Assembly: GCA_948144175.1 (NCBI GenBank)
Contig: CANXME010002089.1
Span: 124,001-188,000 of the forward strand
Length of the DNA: 64,000 nt
Direction: 5' to 3'
DNA from: Closterium sp. NIES-65
Lineage: Eukaryota > Streptophyta > Zygnematophyceae > Desmidiales > Closteriaceae
Position numbers and translations under genes: made by a program
Shown here: one piece after another, positions 32,501 through 41,900 of the stretch
How positions within the stretch are numbered: position 1 is the stretch's first letter
Layout of the letters: each line of letters starts with the position of its first letter
Notes under the pieces: model-generated
What the model was told of the DNA's origin: nothing
Seen by the model: the letters and a program-made list of their open reading frames with translations, nothing else
Database searches by the model: none

Positions 32501-33345
32501 TGCTCGCGCCTTTGTGCGTCGCTCTGTCCAGGAGTTGGGATTGTGGCCGTCCGATTGATCTGTTGCCTGCCTCCTTCCTCGTCCGCCTCATGCTCACCGG
32601 CTCGCCTCCCAGTCCCTAGCCTCTCTCCTCCATCATCTGTTTCCTCCTCATCGTCTTCACTTTGTGGGAGCGGCTCCTCCCTATAAGAAGGGTCCCGTCG
32701 TTCCTCCTCCTCATCAGTTCTCTCCAGAACCGTTAAAGCCTGTCTCCCTACCGCTTGGAAGCCATTCTCCGGTCCACCCCCTGCGCCGCTAGCCGTCACT
32801 CTCCCTCTGCCTCGCCCTCCTCGGCCTCGCGATGGTGATTGCTGGGCCGACCGATTATTCGCCAATGCACGTTGGCGCTGCGTCGGTTGCGTTCGGAAAG
32901 CCACCGCCTGCCTCCGGAACGGGGACCATGCCGACGGGCTCCCCAACGCTGCCTGTTCCGAGGCTCGTGACAGTAGACGCTGAAATCCTTCCTCGCCCCG
33001 CACCGTCGTCTCAAGAGGCCTTGGCGTCTCTTCCTGTCGAGCCGCCTGTTCCCCTCGCGGCGGCGTTTGATGTATCTGCTCCATCAGTCGTTCCTCGAGC
33101 TGCCGACCCTGCTGTTCCGTCGGCGGCCGCCGCGCGGGCGGTTGTTGCTGGCGGCGTGACTGACCAGCCGGAGGGGTCCGCCACCACTGACGTCCAGGGC
33201 CAGCCGGCGCTTCCCGCCTCTCTGGCTCCCCCGTCTGCGCCGCCTCCGACGTTGGCGCCTCCTCTGCCTGTGCAGGCGGGATCTGCTCCTGCGCTGGCCG
33301 TGGCTGTTCCCTCTGCGCCTCCCGCGATTGCGCCCTCTGCACCAT
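29515..33345 (-). CDS. Non-LTR ORF2: reverse transcriptase with restriction-like endonuclease
   Basis: 1276 codons without interruption. N-terminal ~180 residues are Gln/Arg/Pro-rich; homology with copy A starts at QQSPSRG (about residue 170). RT: LQTDISNAFNSISRQA (about 630), [28 protein letters not shown] (about 720). RLE part: CDC...NHLFRC (about 1055-1075, a complete CCHC set), [12 protein letters not shown] (about 1115), [11 protein letters not shown] (about 1135), ADKKIKHY (about 1165). All expected catalytic residues seem present, so this copy could be functional. The protein would act in the nucleus by target-primed reverse transcription. The start codon is uncertain; initiation could be further in, near the conserved QQSPSRG. 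Confidence 0.9.
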   Translation of the reverse strand: MVQRAQSREAQREQPRPAQEQIPPAQAEEAPTSEAAQTGEPERREAPAGPGRQWWRTPPAGQSRRQQQPPARRPPTEQQGRQLEERLMEQIHQTPPRGEQAARQEETPRPLETTVRGEEGFQRLLSRASEQAALGSPSAWSPFRRQAVAFRTQPTQRQRALANNRSAQQSPSRGRGGRGRGRVTASGAGGGPENGFQAVGRQALTVLERTDEEEERRDPSYREEPLPQSEDDEEETDDGGERLGTGRRAGEHEADEEGGRQQINRTATIPTPGQSDAQRREQRHQAARSRSASANQAHFPRYFSPGELAKRSDLFAAIDDWDLAALCDSRQPSLSRRLPPNLCQLFSLVLLTPLLHLARNPDSVAGWRLLLFLPRLTLRQPSPRRPKWPGVKARLRAFQRGEWGQLYSDTIEANNTPPPPRHQPDEAGVLSRAEGLAKRGSLRRAMLALESTPVCPPGPAVLEELRAKHPRADDEQLSWPTTPGPNLQISQADFAKLLGRCENGVGTGPSGTAFEHLRDASATNASVCTHLHALVNTILAGKLPEPVADLLTASRLIALSKPGGGVRPIAIGECLTRLAGKAALTAIGEAARDHFLPLQYGVAVPRGAEANIHVARAFVDSRDRCVVLQTDISNAFNSISRQAIINGICDSNLSSLLPLVRLTYGNPSKLYLDSNFASHPLNSERGVRQGDPLGPLLFAAGIHPALRETADAHPHVLCLAYADDVTFLGDNADTVAAFNFFTSKLAKLGLTHNPQKCAAWSTRGDEGIQLPPGVPLSQDGIRLLGSFLGPAAGAARFLAGQLEEMAKPLPLLERADPQVASLLLTRCISRRVAYLTRTTPLNLLPRNTWAQWGRDLLAALLTSCGIKVPTCSTEQSRVWAQASLPSSLGGLGLTDPLVEGVYGFVASFTQAALFFSSLTLAPDTALTRAHSHMILPQDVTTPLHSWLTECETALPTDARDVVDQERLSRSDIKLQHTLALKVHGSRYAVQVQETRRMRLNPLSGHTQRMFSLTGYGTGDWLTAVPVASSRRIGPVHFSNAVRFRLGLPFSTPKNCDCTDHTAITDPRLPNHLFRCGTGKHRTNTHNELRDACISMAQDAGFIVHRETNVYCPIEEQTADFTMTDRSSGAVWVCDVTVTDPISTRDPEARKGRGWAAREQADKKIKHYENLPETVGFFPLAVETYGCPCAEVPVFLNLLADTAARRYFNADSKSYHAAKFLHQFRQRWSVALQRAQSVGLMIKLGEAAAAENPPVGGIGQELYLGDCFTVLEPLLKL

Positions 33346-34333
33346 CTGCGGGGGCTCCTCTCGTGCCGCCTGCTGATGCGTTGCCCAGCCGGGCGTTGCT
33401 CCGCCTGCTCCGCCCGAGGCGGGTCCGTCTGCGCCGTCTGTGGCCGTTCCTGGTGCGCCACTGGTGGCGAATCCCTCTGCGCCGACCGCTCGGCGTCCGC
33501 AGTCTCCTGGCCGTCGTCAGCAGCGGCCGCAATCCCCAGCGCGTCAGGACGTACGCGCGACGTCCCGGCGCCGCCACGATTCTCCGCGGTGCCGCGGTTC
33601 TCGGGCGAACTGGGCGGCGCAACGCGGCGACCGAGGCGGCTGGTGGGGGCCGCGTCAGCGGGATGGCGGCTGGGGGTCTGATCAGCCGGTGACGATGGCT
33701 GATCTGCAGCGCGCGGTGTCTGCTGCTGTGCGCGAGGAGCGGAACGGGCAGGCGAGCCAGAGCAACTCCCCGCGTGTTGCTTTGACCCCCGCGGCACCTC
33801 CTCCAGCAGCACCTCCTGCCCTGGCAGCCCCTCGTCCTCCTGCAAACGTTCCTCCTCCTCATGTCCCCGTGGCTGCGCATTATCCGTCCGTGCTGCCCGT
33901 TGATCCGGCTCCCCCATCCACAGGTGCGGCGTACTCGTTCTCAGCCCTACTGGGGCCTCAGCGTCCGGTCGCGGTTCCGGAGGTGACCCTTGGTCAGATC
34001 TGGCGCCTCTCGGAGGCGCTGCGGGTCGTGCATCTGGTGCAGGTGTATGGTCATGCCGCCCTGTCCCAGGGCGACTCACTGGTGGGCGGCCCTCGGGACG
34101 ATTGTTTCGCGGCAGCTGATCGCCTCGCCGAGCTGCTAGCGCCCGTGTTGGCTGCGCCCGCGCCGGGTGGGCTTGCGGGGGTCGGGCCCCTTGGTTCTGC
34201 TGTGCGTGGGCTGCGGCGGTTGTTGCATGCAGGGACTGGATCCGGGGCGATCGCCGCAGGCACGGTGTTGGTGCGTGAGTTGCATCGCACGCTGTCAGGG
34301 CTGCTTGCTGTGTTTGATGCGGATCAGGTCTAG
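32832..34333 (+). other. Antisense open frames opposite copy B's 5' part, possible gag-like gene
   Basis: On the plus strand, 32832-33380 is an Ala/Pro/Val/Ser-rich frame starting MVIAGPTDYSP. Near 33380 the same composition continues in another frame (open from about 33374 to 34333). It ends in a protein-like region: MADLQRAVSAAVREERN, VTLGQIWRLSEALRVVHLVQV, DDCFAAADRLAELLAPVLA, LVRELHRTLSGLLAVFDADQV, stop TAG at 34331. The last ~150 residues look more like a folded helical protein than the minus-strand frame does. It may be a captured host or retroelement gene, or an antisense ORF of the element. Function unknown. Confidence 0.35.
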
Positions 34334-34388
34334 CGTCCGCGTGCCCCGGGAGCTCACCGCGTGTAGATGCGGGCTCCTCTTGCTCCAT
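33084..34388 (-). CDS. Possible ORF1 of copy B, low complexity
   Basis: 434 codons from MEQEEPAST, Arg/Pro/Ala/Gln-rich, no domain seen, overlapping ORF2 by about 260 bp in another frame. It is placed where an ORF1 (RNA-binding) would be expected, just after the tandem promoter-like units. The composition is what the antisense of an Ala/Pro/Val-rich gene would give, so it may not be real. Confidence 0.3.
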   Translation of the reverse strand: MEQEEPASTRGELPGHADARPDPHQTQQAALTACDATHAPTPCLRRSPRIQSLHATTAAAHAQQNQGARPPQAHPARAQPTRALAARRGDQLPRNNRPEGRPPVSRPGTGRHDHTPAPDARPAAPPRGARSDQGSPPEPRPDAEAPVGLRTSTPHLWMGEPDQRAARTDNAQPRGHEEEERLQEDEGLPGQEVLLEEVPRGSKQHAGSCSGSPARSAPRAQQQTPRAADQPSSPADQTPSRHPADAAPTSRLGRRVAPPSSPENRGTAENRGGAGTSRVRPDALGIAAAADDGQETADAERSAQRDSPPVAHQERPQTAQTDPPRAEQAEQRPAGQRISRRHERSPRRWCRGRNRGRRRGNSHGQRRSRSRLHRQRRRQRRRRRRRGSQRGGKRRLALDVSGGGPLRLVSHAASNNRPRGGRRRNSRVGSSRND

Positions 34389-34530
34389 GCTTCACCTAGG
34401 CTAGAGTGGTGTGTGCCATGCGTGTATGTGTGCCTATAGTTGCTTGTTTTGTGTGTTTCTTGCCACCCCTCACACGCGGCCGAAGGCCGCGCCGTCGAGC
34501 GTCGGCCGCCGTAGGCGGCCGGCGCGAGCC
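34334..34530. other. 5' leader of copy B
   Basis: Short unique segment between the coding region and the tandem units. 34480-34528 contains a strong GC inverted repeat (GGCCGAAGGCC... and GGCCGCCGTAGGCGGCC). Confidence 0.5.
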
Positions 34531-35469
34531 GATCGGTTAGGAGAGAAACCCAACCAAAAACTGAATAATGAAGAGGCCACAAGGCCTGCTGAGGCCTTTA
34601 TACTAGGACCAGGGAGGCTAGGGAGGCTAGGGGAGGCTTGAGAGGCTATGTCACTAGGTGCTTCTCTCTCTCTCTCTCTCCTCTCTCTCTCGATCGGTTA
34701 GGAGAGAAACCCAACCAAAAACTGAATAATGAAGAGGCCACAAGGCCTGCTGAGGCCTTTATACTAGGACCAGGGAGGCTAGGGAGGCTAGGGGAGGCTT
34801 GAGAGGCTATGTCACTAGGTGCTTCTCTCTCTCTCTCTCTCTCCTCTCTCTCTCGATCGGTTAGGAGAGAAACCCAACCAAAAACTGAATAATGAAGAGG
34901 CCACAAGGCCTGCTGAGGCCTTTATACTAGGACCAGGGAGGCTAGGGAGGCTAGGGGAGGCTTGAGAGGCTATGTCACTAGGTGCTTCTCTCTCTCTCTC
35001 TCTCCTCTCTCTCTCGATCGGTTAGGAGAGAAACCCAACCAAAAACTGAATAATGAAGAGGCCACAAGGCCTGCTGAGGCCTTTATACTAGGACCAGGGA
35101 GGCTAGGGAGGCTAGGGGAGGCTTGAGAGGCTATGTCACTAGGTGCTTCTCTCTCTCTCTCTCTCTCCTCTCTCTCTCGATCGGTTAGGAGAGAAACCCA
35201 ACCAAAAACTGAATAATGAAGAGGCCACAAGGCCTGCTGAGGCCTTTATACTAGGACCAGGGAGGCTAGGGAGGCTAGGGGAGGCTTGAGAGGCTATGTC
35301 ACTAGGTGCTTCTCTCTCTCTCTCTCTCCTCTCTCTCTCGATCGGTTAGGAGAGAAACCCAACCAAAAACTGAATAATGAAGAGGCCACAAGGCCTGCTG
35401 AGGCCTTTATACTAGGACCAGGGAGGCTAGGGAGGCTAGGGGAGGCTTGAGAGGCTATGTCACTAGGTG

Positions 35470-35470
<1 letters not shown>
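34531..35470 (-). promoter_or_regulatory. Six tandem 161-163-bp units with TATA boxes (promoter-monomer-like)
   Basis: Units begin (plus-strand GATCGGTTAGGAG) at 34531, 34692, 34855, 35016, 35179 and 35340; the spacing alternates 161 and 163 because of one CT more or less. On the minus strand each reads (GA)n, GAAGCACCTAGTGACATAGC, CCTCCCTAGCC repeats, GTCCTAGTATAAAGGCC, then a GGCCT palindromic stretch and CATTATTCAG. TATAAA occurs once per unit and points toward ORF2. The layout resembles the 5' monomer arrays of mouse L1, which act as promoters; that role here is inference. Small open frames inside the units look incidental. Confidence 0.65.
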
Positions 35471-35555
<85 letters not shown>

Positions 35556-35557
35556 TC
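35471..35557. repeat. (CT)n tract, right edge of the non-LTR insertions
   Basis: About 40 CT units then CCCTCTC, joining the last tandem unit to the resumed copia RT sequence at about 35558 (AAAACGTCGG). Confidence 0.95.
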
Positions 35558-36266
35558 AAAACGTCGGCTCTATCAGTAGCAACTGGAGTGCCTCTTGTTC
35601 GCCACCGTCACGTGCCGGCCCGATCTCTCCTACATCGCAAGCCAGCTTGCTCAATACATGAAGCGACATGCAGGGGAGAATCTGCTGGATCTACGCCGAG
35701 CACTTCAATATTTCATCTCTACTCCCAACGTCTGCCTCACCTACGAAGCTAACTTAACGGCTACCCTGCAGCTGCATGGCTACGTAGATGCAGACCATGC
35801 AGGAGATGTTGACAACAGACGTTACCGCGCTGGATTCATTTTTCAACTCCAACCTGCTGGAATTATCTCGTGGAACTCTTAGAAGCAGGAACTCATCGCC
35901 CTTTGGTCAGCCGAAGCAGAGTTCATCGCCGCCAGCCCAGCTTTTCGCGAAGGACTATACCTAATGGAGCTCCTGCAGGAAGCGAAAGTGACGATGTATG
36001 GGCACTTCACGTTACTCTGCGACAACCAGAGCGTGATCAAGATCCCGAACAAGTCCGGCTTCGTGAATCGCACGAAACGCATCGCCCTTCGCTACTTCTT
36101 CGTCAAGGACGAAATTGACATAGGCAAGGTTAAGCTCACGTACCACCCAGCGGGTGACATGGCGGCCGACTTTCTAACAAAGAAATTGCCATGTCAACAC
36201 TTTCAGCACTGCGCCAACCTCTGCGGGATCACCAAGAATTCCCACGTGGCTCACCTTCAGGAATGA
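35558..36266 (+). pseudogene. copia-2 RT end and RNase H
   Basis: RT/RNase H resumes with LLFATVTCRPDLSYIASQLAQYMK, LHGYVDADHAGDVDNRRYRAGF, a stop at 35880 (IISWNS*), then in another frame LMELLQEAKVTMYGHFTLLCDNQSVIK, NRTKRIALRYFFVKDEI and MAADFLTKKLP, ending at 36266. These are the standard copia RNase H blocks. At least one stop/frameshift interrupts them. Confidence 0.85.
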
Positions 36267-36273
36267 AGGGGAG

Positions 36274-36729
36274 TGTTGGAATAACCGAAGGGTTACCTTA
36301 AGCATTCGCGAAGGCTCTCCACTATCGCGTCACTTCATAACGAAATAAACACCTGTATCGGTACCACAATAGCTCATATAGAGCACGCGGAAGGTCGAGG
36401 GTCACCCGAAGGTCAACAGTAGAAGACAGTCAACAGTCGTGACCCTTGACTAACCAGTAACCGCACGAGGCAGTTACGAGATGCAACATGGTAAGTGTCA
36501 AGAATGGCAATAGACGTGGTTACTGTAGCAATGTAATTCGGTTAATAAGGGATTGTATCCCTTAGAGTACATGGCTAGCTAGGATTGTTATTTATATTCA
36601 TGTACTCCTATCTTATAATAATCTTTTTCCTTCAAACCTTATCAACAAGGTCATTACAGAGGCTTCACAGCTCTCTTATATACTTAGCAACTTTATAATA
36701 TCCACTGCGATCCTTTAGTTATAACATCA
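36274..36729 (+). repeat. 3' LTR of copia-2
   Basis: TGTTGGAATAACC...ATAACATCA, 456 bp, preceded by the purine tract GAATGAAGGGGAG and followed by TSD GAGGT (36730-36734). Several substitutions separate it from the 5' LTR, so the element is not young. Confidence 0.92.
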
Positions 36730-36816
36730 GAGGTAGGGTGCTCCCGAACCAAGCTAGGGTTTCGTGTTTGCCCAGCTGCATGTCACTGTAGCACTTTTCC
36801 CTTCCCAAGCTCTTGG

Positions 36817-36948
36817 TGTCAAACATTATATATGTTGTGCTTGTTTAGGCTACAGTAGGTTAGCCTATAGGGGGTACACAATTCTAGGGTTAGGTACTTG
36901 TACTGATTTCACTGTTAGTTCCACCATTCCTGTTTGTTCATTTCAACA
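36817..36948 (+). repeat. 5' LTR of copia-4
   Basis: TGTCAAACATTATATATG...CATTTCAACA; short for a copia. Confidence 0.93.
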
Positions 36949-36959
36949 TGGTATAGAGC

Positions 36960-37580
36960 AGGTCCTTCGCTAGGACCGTTTTTTTTTAGGGCCCACCACT
37001 ACCTACCTACCTACCTAACTGCGCCCTAGGGCGCCTCGTTTTTCACGGCCCCCTAAGGCCCCGCGACCCGCGACCCGCCCCTTAGCGACTCGCGCGCCGC
37101 CCCTTAAGGCCCCGTCGGCCCACGCGCTCGCCCTTTACGGCCCCGCGCTCGCCCCTTAGCGACCCTGTCGGCCCCGCGATCGCCCCTAACGGCCCCGCGC
37201 TCACCTCCCTAGAGGCCCCCGTCGGCCCCGCGCTTGCCCTTAGCGGCCCCTTACGGCCCCGCGCTCGCCCCTAGAGGCCCCGATCGGCCCCGCGCTCGCC
37301 CTTAGCGGCCCCTTACGGCCCCGCGCTCGCCCCTAGAGGCCCCGATCGGTCCCGCACTCGCCCCTAGAGGCCCTGAACGGCTCCCCCAGAACGAGCCGCC
37401 CGGCCCGAGCAGCCCGAACCGAGCCGCCCAGCCCAAACCGAGCTGCCCAAACCGAGCCGCCCAGCCCAAACCGAGCCGCGCCGCCCGAACCTAGCCGCGC
37501 CGCCCTTCCCGAGCCGGGCCGCCCTACCTGAACCGAGCCGCGCCGCCCGTACTGGACCGAGCCGCCCAACCCGAGTCGCA
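36960..37580. repeat. GC-rich repeat leader of copia-4
   Basis: Units with GGCCCCGCGCTCGCCCTTAG (37080-37370), then units with CCGAGCCGCCCAGCCCAAAC (37390-37560). Between the primer site and gag. Confidence 0.8.
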
Positions 37581-37629
37581 CTGCCTACTGTTTTTGGGGT
37601 GCCCTACTGCTATTACTCCTACTACTGCT

Positions 37630-38889
37630 ATGGCTAGCCCTCCTGTGCTAGCTTTCGATGCTGAGGGCCGCCCAGTGAAGTTCGAAACCTGGCTAGATGA
37701 CCTACACCTCTTCCTACAGCTCACTGCCAAGGAGGACATCTCACTGTACGATCACGCCCTAGGCCATGCTCCTGCTCCTGCTACTACTGCTGACAGCACT
37801 GCCCGCTCACAGTGGCAGACTCGTGACACCCACGCTCGCTTCGCTATTCGCAACTCCCTGCCGATAGATGAGCGCGAGCACTTTGGGCAGCACAAGACTG
37901 TACAGGCACTGTACACTGCTGTCGTTGCCCGCTACTCCTCACCGGCCTCTGCCGCACTAGGCCGTCTCTCTCTTCCCTACCTGTTCCCTGACTTAGCCTC
38001 TTTCCACACAGTCGCTGACCTCATTACGCACCTCCGCACTAGTAAGGCTCGCTTCCGCGCCGCCATGCCTGATGAGTTCCTTGCCAAGAACCCACCCCCA
38101 GTCTGGCTCACTCTCTACCACCTAGTCACCCGCCTCCCTGACACTCTGCGCTCAGTCAGGGACCACTTCCTAGCTCGCTGCCCCACTGAGCTCACCATTG
38201 CCCTCCTCGAGAAGGAAATCCTTGCAGCTGAGGCTAGCATAGTCGCTGTAGGTGCCTCTCGTGGCGACCCCCGTACCCCGTTCTTTGAGGGGTGTTCTCC
38301 TTCCCCCCTTCTTCCCTCTGTTGCCTCTGCTGCTGCTGTCGACCTCCTTGGTGCTGAGAAGGTCGGGACTGCGTCTGCTTCGAGCGGGCGCCGCAGCGGC
38401 AAGGGCAAAGGGGGCAAGGGCGGTGGCGGTGACAGCGGGGGAGGCGGCGGTGGGGGCGGTGGCGGCGGTGGGGGTGGTGGCGCGACTGGAGGGGCTAGTG
38501 GCAGCGGTGGGGGTGGTGGCGGCAGCGGCGGGGGAGGTGGCAGGGGCGGAGGCGGTGGTGGGGGTGGCGGTGGACGCGGCAGCGGCAGGGGTTGGGGTGG
38601 TCGAGGAGGTGGCGGCGGCGGTGGTGGTCGTGGAGGCGCTGGCGGTGGCCAGGGCCAGCAGCACACTCCGTCGCCCCAGGAGGTCCGTGAGTGGTACTCT
38701 CAGCACGGGGGGGGGGGGGGGGGGGGGGGGGTGGCTTTAGCTGCACGTACGTCATTCGCATTGGTGACTGCACTGGTCAGCCGTGTGGGGGACCGCACGC
38801 CACACAGCGCTGCTTCGCTCGTCTCAACGACGCTTGGCGTGTTTAGTTCCCTCAGGCCACTGAGCTGCCCCGCTGGATTGATCTCCTGA
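37630..38889 (+). pseudogene. copia-4 gag, frameshifted at a G homopolymer
   Basis: It starts MASPPVLAFDAEGRPVKFETWLDDLHLFLQL (ATG 37630), a copia-type gag with HFGQHKTVQALYTAVVARYSS and PYLFPDLASFHTVADLITHLR. A very long Gly/Ser-rich region (38410-38640) precedes QEVREWYSQHGG. A run of more than 20 G at 38708-38731 shifts the frame, so the Cys-His knuckle that follows (TYVIRIGDCTGQ... on to about 38830) is out of frame, and codon TAG stands where relatives have CAG (AWR-Q-FP) near 38842. Gag builds the particle; the Gly-rich part may be a flexible RNA-binding segment. Confidence 0.85.
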
Positions 38890-38939
38890 AGAAGGGGATT
38901 GATATCTATGCTCTAGACTTTGATGCTATTCTCACTGCT

Positions 38940-41900
38940 ATGTATGTGATGTCTACTAGTGGAGAGGGTGCTGAGTACCTGTGTGTGCCGCCTGACCCGG
39001 GCATTAGGACTAGTGCGTCTGCCGCTCCAGGTACTCGCGTGTCTGCTACCCCAGGTGCTGGTGAGGCAGCTGCTCTAGGTGCTTGTGCGTCTGCCCCCCC
39101 TGGTACTAAGTCGACGGCAGCACTGCACACCTTCACACTGGACTCAGGTGCTTCTCGCTGCTTCTTTCGTGACCGCACTGCCCTTGAGCCGCTTGCTCGG
39201 CCAGTTGCTGTCTCCCTTGCTGACCCCTCTGGGGGTACGGTCATTGCGACCTCCTCCACTGTCCTTCCCTGTCCTGCGGTCCCGTCGGGCACACTCTCAG
39301 GTCTCCACCTCCCCTCGTTCTCTACGAAATTGGTGGCAGGTAGTGCACTCCAGGACGGGGGTGTTCACCAGTTCACCCCTGCCTACGAGCGCGTGACACA
39401 CTGCACGTGTGCTCGTACGGGCCGCCACTTGGCTACCTTCACTCGGCAGCCGGGGTCGGACCTGTACACACTGACCACTGAGTCCCCTCAGGTCGCTGCG
39501 TCTGCGTCTGCGTCCGGGTCAGGTGAGCTGTCTGCCCCCTGCTCGTGTCGCTCTATGGCGCACGAGACTGTCCTCTGGCACCACCGACTTGGCCACCCCT
39601 CTGTGCATCGCCTTCGTGCCATGCACTCCCGGTACCTTGTCTCCGGTCTTCCCAGAGTCCTCCCTCCCCTCCCACCCTCGCCTGCTCCTCCCTGTCTTCC
39701 CTGCGTCGAGGGGCGGCAGCGCGCCGCTCCTCACTCCTCGTTTCCCCCGACGACTGCTCCCTTGCAGACGCTCCACATGGACGTGTGGGGCCCAGCCCGC
39801 GTCCGTGGTCAGGGTCAGGAGAGGTACTTCCTGATAGTTGTTGACGACTACTCGCGCTACACCACGGTCTTCCCCTTGCGCACCAAGGGTGAGGTCTCTG
39901 ATGTCTTGATCCCTTGGATCCGCAGAGCCCGTCTCCAGCTCAGCGAGCGTTTCCACTCGGACTTTCCTGTCCTGCGCTTGCACTCTGACAGAGGTGGTGA
40001 GTTCTCCTCCGACCTCTTGGCAGGCTACTGTGCTGAGCACGGCATTGAGCAGTCGTTCACGCTTCTGGCCTCTCCACAGCAGAATGGGATTGCAGAGCGC
40101 CGCATTGGCCTGGTCATGGAGGTCGCCCGTACCTCCTTGATCCATGCGGCTGCCCCCCACTTTCTGTGGCCGTTTGTGGTCCGTTACGCTGCGCATCAGC
40201 TCAACCTCTGGCCCCGTGTCTCCTTGCCGGAGACCTCGCCCACACTGCTGTGGACGGGGGAGGTTGGCGATGCGTCGCGTTTCCAAGTCTGGGGATCTCG
40301 AGCTTTTGTCCGCGATACGTCTGCGGACAAGCTCTCCTCCCGTGCTGTTCCCTGCGTCTTCCTCGGCTTTGTTCCGGACGCGCCTGGTTGGCAGTTTTAC
40401 CACGCCACCTCGCGCCGAGTCTTGCCCTCTCAGGACGTCACTTTTGACGAGTCCATCCCCTACTATCGCCTCTTCCCCTACCGCACTGCCCCGCTCCCCC
40501 CCCCGTCTCTCTTCCTCGCGCCAGGTGCTGCTGTCGTAGACCCCCTCCCCCCTCAGGGTGCCGCTCCCTCAGGTGTAACTCAGGTAGACCCGGTTGAGCC
40601 TCTTGAGGTAGCTGTCGACACTCGTCCTGCTGTGGGTGCGGAGCCTGGGGGTGCTGAGCCTGGGGATGCGGAGCCTGGGGATGCTGAGCCTGGGGGTGCG
40701 GAGCCTGGGGGTGCGGAGCCTGGGGGTGCGGAGCCTGGGGATGCGGAGCCTGGGGGTGCGGAGCGTGGGGGTGCTGAGCCTTGGGGTGCGGAGCCTGGGG
40801 GTGCTGAGCCTGGGAGTACTAAGCCTGGGGGTGCTGAGCCGCAGAGTCCGGAGTCTGGGGGTTCTGAGTCTGGAGGTCCTGAGCCTGAGGGTCCTACACC
40901 TGGTGGAGCCCTCTCCTCGGAGCAGCTGCGTGAGTGGTACTTCCAGTACTGCAGCCTCAGGAGAGGTACCTCTGGAGCCAGGCGTACTACTGGGACTGGT
41001 GCTAGTGCTTCTCCTCCTAGCCGGGAGCTCCCCTCCCGTGAGCGGATCCGTGAGTGGTACGAGCGGCGCTGCACTCTTTGGAGTGGCGCGCCTGGTGTCG
41101 CGGACCCCGCTGCTACTGGTGGTGCTGCTGGTGCTGGAGACTCTACTGGTTCTGCTAGTGTTGCGGCCCCAGAGGTTAGAGCTGTTTCTGGTGCTGCGGA
41201 CCCGGACGTTGGAGCTACGGCTGGTGCTGCGGACCCGGGTGCTGGTGCTGCTGCTGGTGCTGAGGACCCGGGCGTTGGAGCTGCTGCTGGTACTGAGGAC
41301 CCGGGCGTTGGAGCTGCTGCTGGTGCTGAGGACCCTGGAGCTGGTGCTGCTGCTGGTGCTGTGGAGTCGGGCGTTGGAGCTGCTGCTGGTGCGGAGGACC
41401 CTGGCGCTGGTGTCTCTGCTGGTTCTGGAGTCGCTGCACGGCAGCGGCCGTACTTCGTTCCGCTCCTTCAGCAAGTTCTTGGTCTCCCGCCTTCTCTCGG
41501 TCCTCCTCCTCCCTTAGAGTGTCCACATCCTGTCCAGTCAGAGTTACAGTTACAGCCCACCTCCCCACTGCCTGCTCCTTCTCCCTACACTAGTCCTACT
41601 GGAGGTCTTGCTGAGCGTCGTAAGCGTGCGTCTCGCCCTGCGTCGCCTGTCCGTACTGCTCGCACTAGTGGTTGCGGTTCCCGTCAGCGTCCTCCTCCTG
41701 TCCCTGGCACGCACCGGATGTCTCTGCGTCCGTCCACTCCTCCTCTGCATGCCCCTTTGCCTTCTCCTCCTGAGTCCTCTCTTCCTGCTCTTCCCGACCC
41801 GGAGTCGGACTCTCTTCGTGCTGCCAGTCCTACTGTCACGCGTCTCCTTGCTACTATCGTCACTGACCCTTCTTTTGAGTCCACTGCTGCGTCTGCCCTA

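Noticed and set aside
34646..35230. Repeated 86-codon frames (MWPLHYSVFGWVS...)
   Set aside because: They are the translation of the tandem TATA-bearing units and run into the GA tract; more likely regulatory DNA than genes.
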